A stretch of DNA of 25,011 nt from Siminovitchia sp047228825 (GTDB taxonomy: Bacteria > Bacillota > Bacilli > Bacillales > Bacillaceae_C). The notes under the pieces are model-generated. The model had not been told where the DNA came from, searched no databases, and was given only the letters and a program-made list of their open reading frames with translations. Position numbers and translations under genes: made by a program. Shown piece after piece: positions 15,471 through 23,322 of the stretch. The stretch's first letter is position 1; every line of letters begins with the position of its first letter. The DNA lies in the NCBI RefSeq assembly GCF_047228825.1, contig NZ_JBFEGN010000060.1, forward strand, positions 1 through 25,011, in the 5' to 3' direction.

Positions 15471-15851
15471 ATGGAATGGATATTGGCTGGTCTGTTTGCT
15501 TTATCGGCTTTGCTGCTTATCATATCTTTTGTTTCTTCCCGCAAAGAATCAAAAGAACGGCAGGAGGAAATAGATATTCTTCACATAACCAATATGAACG
15601 AAATCAATGAATTGCGTGATATGATTTCAAATATTGAGCATGACATCGAAATTATCGTCAACAAGGCGGGAATTGAGCTTCCGGTGCAGGAAAGGCATTT
15701 TTTGCGTGAAGTGCTTGATCTTTATAAACGCAAATATTCTATTGATAGTATTGCCCGGAAAACACGCATGCCGGAAAATGAAATTAGACAAATCATCGAT
15801 ACCTACATAGCACCAAAGAGTGAAAGGAGAAAAGTTGCAAATGAAAATTAA
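15471..15851 (+). CDS. Small membrane-anchored protein with coiled coil and HTH-like C-terminus
   Basis: Family not recognised. Residues 3-22 form one membrane helix, residues about 26-62 are charged and heptad-like (coiled coil), and residues 89-113 (YSIDSIARKTRMPENEIRQI) look like a helix-turn-helix of the homeodomain/resolvase type. The 126-aa product is thus probably a membrane-tethered protein with its C-terminus in the cytoplasm if the short N-terminus is outside. AAGGGGGAG (15454-15462) is the ribosome binding site. It overlaps the next gene's ribosome binding site and start region by 11 bp, so the two are co-translated. DNA binding is inference. Confidence 0.75.
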   Translation: MEWILAGLFALSALLLIISFVSSRKESKERQEEIDILHITNMNEINELRDMISNIEHDIEIIVNKAGIELPVQERHFLREVLDLYKRKYSIDSIARKTRMPENEIRQIIDTYIAPKSERRKVANEN

Positions 15852-16341
15852 CAGCTTGGCCGGCTTTGCAGCCGGAATTTTTCTGGCCACGGTCATTTGC
15901 AGCGCTGCCTATTTCACAGTCGGAACGGAAGCTTCAAAACCTCCTGTTGAAACAACGGAAAAAAAGAAGGAAGAAAGCAAGATCATCAAGCCTAGCAATG
16001 AAGAAATGAAAGCTGAACTGGAGTCAGCGGGCTTTATTGTACAAACAGCGGAAGAATATGATAAAAGTGTGGAGGAAGCGAAAAAAGCAGCACAGGAAGA
16101 AATAAAAGACCAAGATAAAGACAAAAAAGAGGTAAATACAGTCATCATCAATGTAACACAAGGAATGACCAGCATCGATGTGGGCAAAATGCTTGAAAAA
16201 GCGAAACTTGTTGATGATGGATTCAAGTTTTCCAAAAATGTTGAGAAAAAAGGGGTGGAAAATCATTTGCGCCCTGGCATGTATAAAGTGGACAGTGAAA
16301 TGAGCTATGATGAAATCATATCCTCTATTTTTAAAAAGTGA
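15841..16341 (+). CDS. Membrane-anchored protein with MltG-type LysM-like domain, no catalytic part
   Basis: The N-terminus carries a signal-anchor or signal peptide (about residues 6-30). A Lys/Glu-rich linker spans about 33-105. The last 65 residues (VIINVTQGMTSIDVGKML then LVDDGFKF, LRPGMYKV, MSYDEIISSIF) resemble the LysM-like domain at the front of endolytic transglycosylase MltG/YceG. The catalytic domain of MltG is absent and the protein stops at 166 aa. It likely sits outside the membrane at the cell wall, possibly binding glycan. ATG 15841 follows AAAGGAGA (15823-15830). It is cotranscribed with the 15471 gene, which it overlaps by 11 bp, and is followed by a terminator. Function is inferred from the domain alone. 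Confidence 0.75.
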   Translation: MKINSLAGFAAGIFLATVICSAAYFTVGTEASKPPVETTEKKKEESKIIKPSNEEMKAELESAGFIVQTAEEYDKSVEEAKKAAQEEIKDQDKDKKEVNTVIINVTQGMTSIDVGKMLEKAKLVDDGFKFSKNVEKKGVENHLRPGMYKVDSEMSYDEIISSIFKK

Positions 16342-16362
16342 TATTCTCCCTAAATAAAATTT

Positions 16363-16403
16363 AAAACCGATTCTTCCTAAGAGCAAGGAAAATCGGTTTT
16401 TTT
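16363..16403 (+). terminator. Rho-independent terminator
   Basis: AAAACCGATTCTTCCT (16363-16378) pairs with AGGAAAATCGGTTTT (16386-16400) with one mismatch and is followed by a T-run. It ends the 15471-16341 operon. Confidence 0.88.
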
Positions 16404-16720
16404 CTATTCGTTTTAATGACATTTGGCAATGAATGTTCCTTTAGAAAAATACGTTATAAATATAAGAATAATAACACGCCACTTCCATAACCGATAGATA
16501 ATTTTATATTTCTTGAGGATGGTTGATGTTGGTAAATTAAATACTTTTGATGCTTTAAAAATCGGTTTTTATCAAATAAAGTGTATAAGGGGTAACAGGT
16601 TCCTGACCATCCCCCGGTTTTGAATATGGTCACATCCCATTTTGTTTCCATTTCTTTAATAGTAAACTGATTGTAAATAAGCAACAACTACAAACAACAG
16701 AGTAAAGGAGAGGTCTGATA
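16404..16720. other. Intergenic region, nothing clear
   Basis: This 317-bp AT-rich gap holds no supported gene. A minus-strand frame of 77 codons (16454-16687) lacks a ribosome binding site. No -35/-10 pair with good spacing was found before the flavin reductase gene, although one must exist somewhere upstream. Confidence 0.5.
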
Positions 16721-17284
16721 ATGGCGATAGCAGTTATTTACGGAGGAACCCGCAAGGAGAGCAATACAGAAATATTGGCGGAAAATATTTTACAAGGAAT
16801 AACTGCGGAAAGAGTCTATTTAAGGAATTATCACATTCACCCGATTGAAGATCTGCGGCACGCAGAGGGAGGATTTCATCCTGTCAATGATGATTATGAT
16901 CCGATCATTGACCGAATCATGCCAAATGACATTCTTTTATTTGTTACACCAATATATTGGTATAGCATGTCAGGGATAATGAAAAATTTTATCGATCGTT
17001 GGTCACAAACATTAAGAGATGCCAGGTATCCCGGTTTCAAAGAAGCGATGAAGAACAAAAAAGCTTTTGTCATTGCGGCAGGGGGAGATCAGCCGCGCTT
17101 GAAAGGTTTGCCGATGATTCAACAATTTCAATATATTTTTGATTTTATTGGCATTTCCTTTGAAGGGTATATCATAGGAAATGGAAACAAACCCGGTGAT
17201 ATTCATGAGGACAAAGAAGCGCTATTTGCAGCCGCCGAGTTGAATAAGAAACTGCATTTGGAGGCGCAACCACCATCAAAGTGA
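16721..17284 (+). CDS. Flavodoxin-like NAD(P)H-dependent FMN reductase / oxidoreductase
   Basis: This cytosolic FMN-binding oxidoreductase of the NADPH-dependent FMN reductase (flavodoxin-fold) type has GGTRKESNTE near the N-terminus for the flavin phosphate and TPIYWYSMSGIMKNFIDR (about 75-92), the conserved flavin-ring loop and following helix. The length of 187 aa is normal. The ribosome binding site is AAAGGAGAGG, followed by ATG 16721. It lies 37 bp before a luciferase-like monooxygenase gene with no terminator between them, so it probably delivers reduced flavin to that enzyme as in two-component monooxygenases. It resembles B. subtilis YwqN-type proteins. The substrate is unknown. Confidence 0.87.
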   Translation: MAIAVIYGGTRKESNTEILAENILQGITAERVYLRNYHIHPIEDLRHAEGGFHPVNDDYDPIIDRIMPNDILLFVTPIYWYSMSGIMKNFIDRWSQTLRDARYPGFKEAMKNKKAFVIAAGGDQPRLKGLPMIQQFQYIFDFIGISFEGYIIGNGNKPGDIHEDKEALFAAAELNKKLHLEAQPPSK

Positions 17285-17321
17285 TACAATGGGGTAAAAG
17301 TCAAAGAAGGATGCATGGCAT

Positions 17322-18317
17322 ATGAAATTAAGCATACTTGATCAGGCACCCATTTCTTCCAATCAAACACCTAAAGAAGCGCTTGAAGCATCTTTGAAAT
17401 TGGCACAAGCAGGGGAGTCCCTTGGATACTCACGCTATTGGATTGCCGAACACCATGATTTGCCCGGGCTTGCATGCTCTGCCCCGGAGGTGCTGCTCGG
17501 TTATATCGGCGCAAACACAAAGAAAATCCGGATCGGCCCGGGGGCTGTGTTATTGCCGCATTACAAACCGTATAAAGTGGCCGAAATTTACAATACATTG
17601 GCAACATTGTTCCCGGGGCGGGTAGATATCGGAATCGGAAGGGCGCCGGGCGGTTCTGCAGCAGCCGCGAATGCGCTATCTGAACATTTTTTGCAAAACG
17701 TTTGGAATATGCCCGATCTTGTGAAGGATCTGCTTGCGTTTTTGGAAGGAGGGGTTCAGACTGACAACCAGTATGAGACATTGTCGGCATCTCCCATTCC
17801 GGAAATCGCGCCGGCTCCCTGGCTTTTGGGCACAAGCCAAAAAAGTGCGTTATTGGCAGCGGAATTCGGTCTTCCTTATACATTTGGACATTTTATGACT
17901 GACCAGGACGGACAAGCCATTATCCTGCAATATATGAAACGTTTCCGGCCGAGGAAACAAAACAGCAAGCCCCGTGTGATGATAACCGTTTCGGCGGTAT
18001 GTGCCGAAACGGCTGAAAAAGCGGAAGATATTGCATCAAGCTGGCTCGTCTGGTCCTTGCAAAGAGAAAAGGGAAGCATGCACCATGTTCCGTCCATTCC
18101 GGACGCTAAAAAATATAAGCCGGATTCAAAGGAAAAAGCGGCCTTGGAAAAAATGAAAAAGAAGATGATGATCGGGAACCCCGATGAGATCAAGCACAAA
18201 CTGGAAACGCTGCAGGCAATGTATAAAGCGGAAGAAATCATGATCTTGACGATCACTCATTCACCGGGGGACAGGATCCATTCCTACAGATTAATCGCCG
18301 AAAAAATGTTAAAATGA
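17322..18317 (+). CDS. LLM-class flavin-dependent monooxygenase (luciferase-like, YceB-type)
   Basis: This cytosolic TIM-barrel flavin monooxygenase belongs to the bacterial-luciferase superfamily. The N-terminus MKLSILDQAPIS, YSRYWIAEHHDLPGLACSAPEV, RIGPGAVLLPHYKPYKVAE and GRVDIGIGRAPGG are diagnostic of the MsnO8-like subgroup that includes B. subtilis YceB. The length of 331 aa is normal. A GAAGGA element lies about ten bases before ATG 17322. It is downstream of a flavin reductase gene and its stop overlaps the ribosome binding site of a 39-codon gene, so a three-gene operon is likely. It uses FMNH2 and oxygen on an unknown substrate. Confidence 0.9.
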   Translation: MKLSILDQAPISSNQTPKEALEASLKLAQAGESLGYSRYWIAEHHDLPGLACSAPEVLLGYIGANTKKIRIGPGAVLLPHYKPYKVAEIYNTLATLFPGRVDIGIGRAPGGSAAAANALSEHFLQNVWNMPDLVKDLLAFLEGGVQTDNQYETLSASPIPEIAPAPWLLGTSQKSALLAAEFGLPYTFGHFMTDQDGQAIILQYMKRFRPRKQNSKPRVMITVSAVCAETAEKAEDIASSWLVWSLQREKGSMHHVPSIPDAKKYKPDSKEKAALEKMKKKMMIGNPDEIKHKLETLQAMYKAEEIMILTITHSPGDRIHSYRLIAEKMLK

Positions 18318-18327
18318 GGAAAAATAA

Positions 18328-18447
18328 GTGAAGAGTAAACGCAGAAAAGAAGATTTGGGGACATGTGCATTTCATTGCAAACAATGCAATATTGAATTTG
18401 AAGCGGATTGGATGGACATTTTTTCATTGCAGGAAGCGACCCATTGA
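18328..18447 (+). CDS. 39-aa Cys-rich small protein, last gene of the flavin operon
   Basis: GTG 18328 is preceded by GAGGA (18316-18320) at seven bases, overlapping the stop codon of the monooxygenase gene, and the frame ends three bases before a terminator. The peptide is basic at its start (KSKRRKED) and carries C-A-F-H-C-K-Q-C, i.e. cysteines spaced like half of a zinc ribbon with a histidine between, followed by an acidic NIEFEADW segment. I do not recognise the family. Ribosome binding site, coupling and terminator placement support a real gene. Zinc binding or redox function is inference. Confidence 0.65.
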   Translation: MKSKRRKEDLGTCAFHCKQCNIEFEADWMDIFSLQEATH

Positions 18448-18449
18448 AG

Positions 18450-18476
18450 AAAAAAGCTGCAAATCACAGCTTTTTT
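18450..18476. terminator. Bidirectional terminator between convergent operons
   Basis: AAAAAAGCTG (18450-18459) and CAGCTTTTTT (18467-18476) form a perfect 10-bp stem with T-runs on both strands. It serves the plus-strand flavin operon and the minus-strand CAP gene, whose stop codon abuts it. Confidence 0.9.
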
Positions 18477-19642
18477 CATTTCCCCAGGAAGTTTTCCGTA
18501 TAAAACGGTTTGGATTCATTATCAAAGGCAACACCAATGCCCAATGCGTTAAAATGGGGATTCAATATGTTTTCCCGGTGTCCGAGCGAGTTCATCAGCC
18601 CTTCATGGGCAAAGATGCTGCTCACCTGGCCGGCAGCAATATTTTCGCCTGCAGCCTTGTAAGTGATATCATCCTGTTCCAGGCGGTCAAAAGGGGAAAG
18701 GCCGTCTATATTTTCGTGGCTGAAATATTGGTTTTTGGCCATATCTGCACTGTGGCCGCGTGCCGTCATTTTGACACGGTCATCCCATGAAAGGGGAGGG
18801 AGCCCGTTTTTCACCCTTGCGGCATTTGTCAGATCAAAAAGCTGGTATTCAAACCCTTCCCGAAGCGCCTTGTTCCCGTCGGCAAAAAAACCTTTTTTAT
18901 GCTCCTCCAGATCTTTGCGGATGATTTGCATGGCAGTTACCCTGTCATCGTTATGCTGATCGAAAAAGACCGTTACATAGCAATTGTCGAGCTCGTACAG
19001 ATGGTATTCGCCGTCATTTTGAACCTGATACAGTACAAAGCCTTTTTGAATTCCCTTCATCGGTTCACCGAGCTTTTTCACCACAGATACCTTCGGTGTG
19101 TTGATCATGATCCCGAGTCTGGACGAAATCAGATCCTGATTTGTATATAAGCCGTTCACCTTTCCCTGCCCATCGTACGATGCCATAAAGAAATTTTGAT
19201 AGTTTTGATGATACGCATGCCATTTGACCCCATATTCATTATAGGATGCCCTTTGTGCCGGTCCGGCCTGTTTTTCAACTTCTTCCTTTGAATCTCCAAT
19301 TTCTATATTGTGAATGGAAAAAGATTGCTCCTGCGGGGTTTTCAAATCGGGGGTTTTGACAAGTTTCGGCTGCTCCCCGTTCGTTTCATCCGGCTCCTGC
19401 AGTTTTTCCGCAAGCGCCTGGAACCCCTCCGCCAAAACACTCCTTATTTTTTCAACTTCCGGCTTCTTTAAAAAAGATTCAATATAGGAGTGAATGCTGC
19501 TTAGGGCGGATTGGCCATCCGAAACCGTTTGATCCTTATTTTGGATATATAAAAAGAATCCAGCGGCTAAACAACAAATAAGAAGTATTCTAAAAAACTT
19601 CAAAAAGGATTCCCTCTTTCGGTTTCGTGAATAAAAATTCAT
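18476..19642 (-). CDS. CAP-domain protein with CAP-associated domain (YlbC-like)
   Basis: This is a secreted or membrane-anchored protein of the CAP/SCP/PR1 superfamily. A basic N-terminus and one hydrophobic segment (about residues 17-33) anchor or export it. A spacer to about 105 precedes a CAP-associated domain (about 108-245, with repeated IGDSKEEVEKQ-like and INTPKVSVVKKLGEP segments). The C-terminal CAP domain (about 262-386) shows SHENIDGLSPFDR, AGENIA and HRENILNP. The domain order and 388-aa length fit B. subtilis YlbC (about 346 aa), here with a longer linker. The ribosome binding site before ATG 19642 is weak (GAAAG) but no other start keeps the membrane segment. It is monocistronic and convergent with the flavin operon. 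Biochemical role unknown. Confidence 0.88.
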   Translation of the reverse strand: MNFYSRNRKRESFLKFFRILLICCLAAGFFLYIQNKDQTVSDGQSALSSIHSYIESFLKKPEVEKIRSVLAEGFQALAEKLQEPDETNGEQPKLVKTPDLKTPQEQSFSIHNIEIGDSKEEVEKQAGPAQRASYNEYGVKWHAYHQNYQNFFMASYDGQGKVNGLYTNQDLISSRLGIMINTPKVSVVKKLGEPMKGIQKGFVLYQVQNDGEYHLYELDNCYVTVFFDQHNDDRVTAMQIIRKDLEEHKKGFFADGNKALREGFEYQLFDLTNAARVKNGLPPLSWDDRVKMTARGHSADMAKNQYFSHENIDGLSPFDRLEQDDITYKAAGENIAAGQVSSIFAHEGLMNSLGHRENILNPHFNALGIGVAFDNESKPFYTENFLGK

Positions 19643-19800
19643 ATTGCTTTCATTTTATTATGTTTTTAGGGAAAATGGAAATGACTCCAATTGGTAATTA
19701 AAGTTAGAATGACGACCAAATATTATTATTTTGTTTACAATATGAGCAGCATTCTATTGAGCATAAACACTTTATCCCGCAAAAAAGGGAGTGATTTTTG

Positions 19801-21015
19801 TTGACTGGGAATTTAAGTGAAAAAGAGCTTGAACAAATGCTTTTTGCTTTGGACAAGCTGAAGGAAACAACTGCCAAAATCCGGCAAAGGAAAGAATTAA
19901 AGATTTGGGGCGACATGGCTGTTCCCATTACTTTGTATGATGGCCTTTCAAAGCTGACAAAAGACGAATTGAGTGACATCAGAAACCGTACAGGGATAAA
20001 AGGGGCAAGCCGTTTGAACAAGGGGGAATTAATTGAATTATTTCAAGAAAAGATTCCCAAAATGCTTGGTCAAATTTGTTTATGGATGGATCTGGAACGC
20101 TGCAAACTCCTCCAAAAAATAATCCAGAATGGCGGATATATATTAGCTGGTCCTTTGGAATTAGAAGAAATTCAAGTTGAATATTTGCGTTCAACAGGCT
20201 TCATTTTCACGGGCACCCATCAAGGGGAAAGGATACTCGCCATACCGCAGGATCTGATCGAACCGCTGTCATTAATCGTGAACGACAAAAAATTTCTGTC
20301 CATCATGAAAAGAAACACGGAATGGATCAGGCTTACGTACGGATTGCTTTACTATTACGGTACCCTTACGATCAATCAATTAACAAAGTTTATTGAAAAA
20401 TATTCAGCATATGATTTCATTCTATCGGAGTATTTGTCTTTAATGGATAATGCCCAATCCTATTATCAGGAAACCCGGTTTGAACAAGCCGGCTTGTCCA
20501 ACATCCGGGTATTTGATCCGGATCAAGTAAAAAAGGAACATAAACTTCGGAAAGATCTTGATTTTTTCCCGTTTTCGAAAGAGCAGCTGCTAAAAGCCGG
20601 CGAGCCGGGTTTTGTCGATCAGACGAAAGGCTTCAGGCAGTTTGTTCATTTTCTGACACAAAATTATGAAATCACAAAAGAAGAGGCAGAGCTCATTGCA
20701 GAAGAGTGTGTGTATGCAACGAGAATCGACCATGGTCCCAAGGATATTTTTTCATTTTTGCAAACCAGATTGGAATTTACAGACCTTGATGGTATCCAGG
20801 CTTGCATGGAAAAGGTTATTCATCTTATGAATGATACGAGACAATGGATACTTAAAGGCTATACATCTGATGAATTATTTGAACAAGAAAAGAAATTGTT
20901 AAAACCGATCCCAACCTCACCAACCAAGCCGGAAGAAAAAAAGAAAATTGGCAGAAACGATCCATGCCCGTGCGGGAGTGGCAAAAAATATAAAAAGTGC
21001 TGCGGAAAGCATTAA
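19801..21015 (+). CDS. SEC-C zinc-motif protein with Rho-N/SAP-like N-terminal segment
   Basis: The C-terminus DPCPCGSGKKYKKCC is a SEC-C zinc motif as found at the end of SecA and in many accessory proteins. Near residues 52-85 a LTKDELSDIRNRTGIKGAS stretch followed by RLNKGELIELF resembles the Rho N-terminal/SAP-type nucleic-acid-binding helix pair. The middle 270 residues are unrecognised and helical. Length is about 404 aa. The start is a TTG: AGGGAGTGA (19786-19794) lies six bases before TTG 19801, while TTG 19798 is also in frame. No signal peptide is seen, so it is cytosolic. It is transcribed divergently from the CAP gene. Function unknown; a nucleic-acid or chaperone-associated role is inference. 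Confidence 0.85.
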   Translation: MTGNLSEKELEQMLFALDKLKETTAKIRQRKELKIWGDMAVPITLYDGLSKLTKDELSDIRNRTGIKGASRLNKGELIELFQEKIPKMLGQICLWMDLERCKLLQKIIQNGGYILAGPLELEEIQVEYLRSTGFIFTGTHQGERILAIPQDLIEPLSLIVNDKKFLSIMKRNTEWIRLTYGLLYYYGTLTINQLTKFIEKYSAYDFILSEYLSLMDNAQSYYQETRFEQAGLSNIRVFDPDQVKKEHKLRKDLDFFPFSKEQLLKAGEPGFVDQTKGFRQFVHFLTQNYEITKEEAELIAEECVYATRIDHGPKDIFSFLQTRLEFTDLDGIQACMEKVIHLMNDTRQWILKGYTSDELFEQEKKLLKPIPTSPTKPEEKKKIGRNDPCPCGSGKKYKKCCGKH

Positions 21016-21504
21016 CTACGGTTTAAAAGGGAATAAGAAATCGCCTTCTAAGGCGATAAAGAACTTCTGTTGTTGCCGATGAATTCCATCATAGGAAAAA
21101 TCGGCTTTATTCATGTCCAATATTCATTTTCCTTTAGCCCAAGTTTCGACAAAAATGCTTAGAAATCCCGTCTTCCCGGGATATTTGTTTTTATTTTGGT
21201 CACTACAACCTTTTTCCGGCTATTCTGCTCTCTCTTTTTAACGGATCTTTCACTCCAGTTTTTTGTAAATGTCTCTGTGTTTTGTTTCCGGGATGCCTGA
21301 AACCCCTGATGTGATGAACCTGCCCATCTTTATCCGTCAATATCATACAGTTGCCATATTTCTCTGGCGGACAAGGCTTTATTACTTATTTCGATCAACG
21401 GACCGTTTTTGGCGTGTTTCTTTTTTCTCAAGCTAAGGCAAAGGAGGAGGGGGCTTTTTAACCCTCATACCACACTATTTTCCGATTATCCAATTATATT
21501 ATTA
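21016..21504. other. Long intergenic region with hairpins and a possible decayed gene fragment
   Basis: ATCGCCTT (21040-21047) / AAGGCGAT (21050-21057) forms a tight palindrome 25 bases after the SEC-C gene without a T-run. ATCCCG (21165-21170) / CGGGAT (21177-21182) followed by T-rich sequence is a plausible terminator. On the minus strand 21203-21387 is open without a usable start (about 60 codons, segment CMILTDKDGQVHHIRGF) and may be a gene remnant. An orphan AAAGGAGGAGG near 21441-21452 has no start codon behind it. Confidence 0.45.
21165..21197 (+). terminator. Candidate terminator downstream of the SEC-C gene
   Basis: A 6-bp GC-rich stem ATCCCG/CGGGAT with a 6-base loop runs into ATTTGTTTTTATTTT. 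It lies 150 bp after the stop codon. Confidence 0.5.
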
Positions 21505-21559
21505 TTGATTTATACAGTTCAACGATATATACTGTAACTGTATAGTTAGACTGTATATA
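21505..21559 (+). promoter_or_regulatory. Sigma-A promoter with PadR-type operator repeats
   Basis: TTGATT (21505-21510) and TATACT (21528-21533) are separated by exactly 17 bases. The inverted pair TATACAGTT (21511-21519) / AACTGTATA (21536-21544) brackets the -10, and ACTGTATATA recurs at 21550-21559. ACTGTA thus occurs three times forward and once reversed within 50 bp, 30-75 bp before the PadR start codon. Autorepression by the PadR protein is the likely meaning. Confidence 0.7.
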
Positions 21560-21587
21560 AGTTGGGAAATTGGGAGTGATTAATGAT

Positions 21588-21935
21588 ATGGAGTTAAATA
21601 AATATTTACCATTGACTGAAACAACCTATTATATTTTATTATCCGCACTTGAGCCCGCTCATGGCTATCTTATGATGCAAAAAGTCGAGAAGCTAAGTAA
21701 TCACAATGTGAAGATTGCTGCAGGTACGATGTATGGAGCAATTGAAAACTTACTAAAACAGCAATTCATTACTGCAGTAAAAAGTACGGATAAACGGAGA
21801 AAAACATATGTCATCACAGAGAAGGGCCGAGAGGTATTGCGACTGGACTGCGAACGAATGAAGCACATTGTCCAGATAACTGAAAAAATGCTGCCTTTGG
21901 CAATGTCAGGTAACGGAGGGGTAGAAAATGTATAA
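21588..21935 (+). CDS. PadR-family transcriptional regulator
   Basis: This is a small winged-helix repressor, 115 aa from ATG 21588. The LPLTETTYYILLSALEPAHGY opening (in two parts), AGTMYGAIENLLKQ recognition helix and a beta-wing with DKRRKTYVITEKG are typical of PadR. The short C-terminal helix for dimerisation matches the short PadR-s2 class. GGGAGTGA (21572-21579) precedes the chosen ATG at eight bases; the longer TTG start at 21570 would overlap it. It overlaps the DUF2812 gene by eight bases. PadR regulators usually control their own operon, and the repeats at 21511-21559 fit that. Confidence 0.93.
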   Translation: MELNKYLPLTETTYYILLSALEPAHGYLMMQKVEKLSNHNVKIAAGTMYGAIENLLKQQFITAVKSTDKRRKTYVITEKGREVLRLDCERMKHIVQITEKMLPLAMSGNGGVENV

Positions 21936-22539
21936 GTTTAAATTCTTTATCGACTTTGAAAAAGAAGAAAAATGGCTGGAGCAAATGGCGAATGACGGTT
22001 ACCATTTACAAAATATTTTATTCGGATATCAATTTCAAAAGGGAGTTCCTGAAACAGCAACTATAAAAATGGACTTCAGAAAATTCAATAAAAAGGAGGA
22101 TTTCATCGATTATTGTACGATGTTTGAGGACAGTGGCTGGAAACATCTCGCCGGCACCAAAAGCTCAGGGTTTCAATACTTTAAAAAAATAGACGATACC
22201 GCCGGGGATGAGATTTTTTCCGATAATCATTCAAAAGCTGCCAGATATAAAAGAGTTGCAAATATGTTTTTTGAATCGGCGATAAGTTTTATACCGCTGT
22301 TAGTAGTATTTTATTTGACAGATATCATGAATTTCAAGGCGTTAATTAATCCAAAGGAGCTCTATTTTACACCTGGTTTATGGGATAAGACGGGAGCATC
22401 TTTCTGGTTTTCCTTTCTATTTGAAACACCATTTGCACTGATGCGGGGACTGGCTTGGTCGTTTGTTCCGCTGGCAATTATCTCGTATTTGTTCTTTGGT
22501 TATAAATCGAATCAACTGTATTTGCAAAACAATAAATAG
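21928..22539 (+). CDS. DUF2812 membrane protein
   Basis: The N-terminal 90 residues carry the DUF2812 pattern: EKEEKWLEQMANDGYHL, then a YQFQKG strand and an IDYCTMFEDSGWKHL segment. Two membrane helices lie at about 113-133 and 173-191. Length is 203 aa. The DUF2812 gene directly after a PadR gene is a recurring pair in Firmicutes, where the membrane protein is presumed to be the regulated target. Biochemical function is not known. ATG 21928 lies inside the end of the padR frame; GGAGGG upstream acts as ribosome binding site. Confidence 0.88.
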   Translation: MYKFKFFIDFEKEEKWLEQMANDGYHLQNILFGYQFQKGVPETATIKMDFRKFNKKEDFIDYCTMFEDSGWKHLAGTKSSGFQYFKKIDDTAGDEIFSDNHSKAARYKRVANMFFESAISFIPLLVVFYLTDIMNFKALINPKELYFTPGLWDKTGASFWFSFLFETPFALMRGLAWSFVPLAIISYLFFGYKSNQLYLQNNK

Positions 22540-22569
22540 AGACCGTCTATTAGGGGGCGAGGTGCATGA

Positions 22570-23034
22570 ATGAATAAATGGTTATGTACATTAATATGTC
22601 TTATTGGACTTAACCTGATTGGATGTTCGAATGAGGTGATGTTAGAAGAAAAGCCGCCAAAAGCTTTTATAGAGATTGATAATGAAAGATTTGAAACAAC
22701 ACTGGGCACTTATTGTTGGAATAGTAGAGGAAAAGGTACCTGTGTTGATACTGCTGGGCCAATTGAGCTCTTAAAAGACAAAAAGCCTATAAAAGTTAAA
22801 CCCGGTGAAACTATAACTTTTGTGATGGACTATGAACCGAAACCGAATGAATTTCATGTTGTACAAATGAGTAACAACAAGGAAACTGAAGTCATGGTTA
22901 AAGATAACCGTTTTACCGCACCTGCACAAAGCGGAGTTTATTATTATTCTTATGGCGTATGGTGGATGGATGAAAAAGAAGCGAATTTATCTCATGGTGA
23001 CGCCTTTTATGCCTTTGTTTTAGAAGTAAATTAG
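22570..23034 (+). CDS. Putative lipoprotein, third gene of the PadR operon
   Basis: A lipoprotein signal peptide ends at LNLIGCS with the lipid-modified cysteine at residue 19. The mature part (about 135 aa) is beta-rich with two further cysteines at 49 and 58 (YCWNSRGKGTC) that could form a disulfide, and aromatic-rich YYYSYGVWW near the C-terminus. I do not recognise a named family. The gene follows DUF2812 by 30 bp with no terminator, behind GGGGCGAGGTG, so PadR control is likely. No terminator was found after it. Confidence 0.8.
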   Translation: MNKWLCTLICLIGLNLIGCSNEVMLEEKPPKAFIEIDNERFETTLGTYCWNSRGKGTCVDTAGPIELLKDKKPIKVKPGETITFVMDYEPKPNEFHVVQMSNNKETEVMVKDNRFTAPAQSGVYYYSYGVWWMDEKEANLSHGDAFYAFVLEVN

Positions 23035-23322
23035 TTATTCCATTTCAGGGCATAAATTGCAGAGTGATGAAACACAAAAGAATTTTAAAAAAACGGAAAT
23101 TGTTTTCTGTCAATAAAATAGCCAAGACGGCCATATTATTAAGCAAAAATTTTTCCTGGCAGGATAATGAAAAAAATAAGATTTACAATGAGCAGTAAGG
23201 GGTGTTGTTTGGCTGCAAAGGAACTTATCATGCAAAGCAGCGCCCAAATTATTTGTGCATGGTTCCGAACTGATACGTCATTTATTCACCTAAACAGATT
23301 TCGTCATGAGGAGTACAGGCTT

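Noticed and set aside
16454..16687. 77-codon minus-strand frame in the intergenic region
   Set aside because: No ribosome binding site precedes its ATG and the sequence has no recognisable motif.
21203..21387. Minus-strand fragment with segment CMILTDKDGQVHHIRGF
   Set aside because: It looks protein-like, but there is no usable start or ribosome binding site and the frame closes just upstream; at most a gene remnant.
21441..21452. AAAGGAGGAGG as a ribosome binding site of a small gene
   Set aside because: No ATG, GTG or TTG follows within a workable distance in an open frame.
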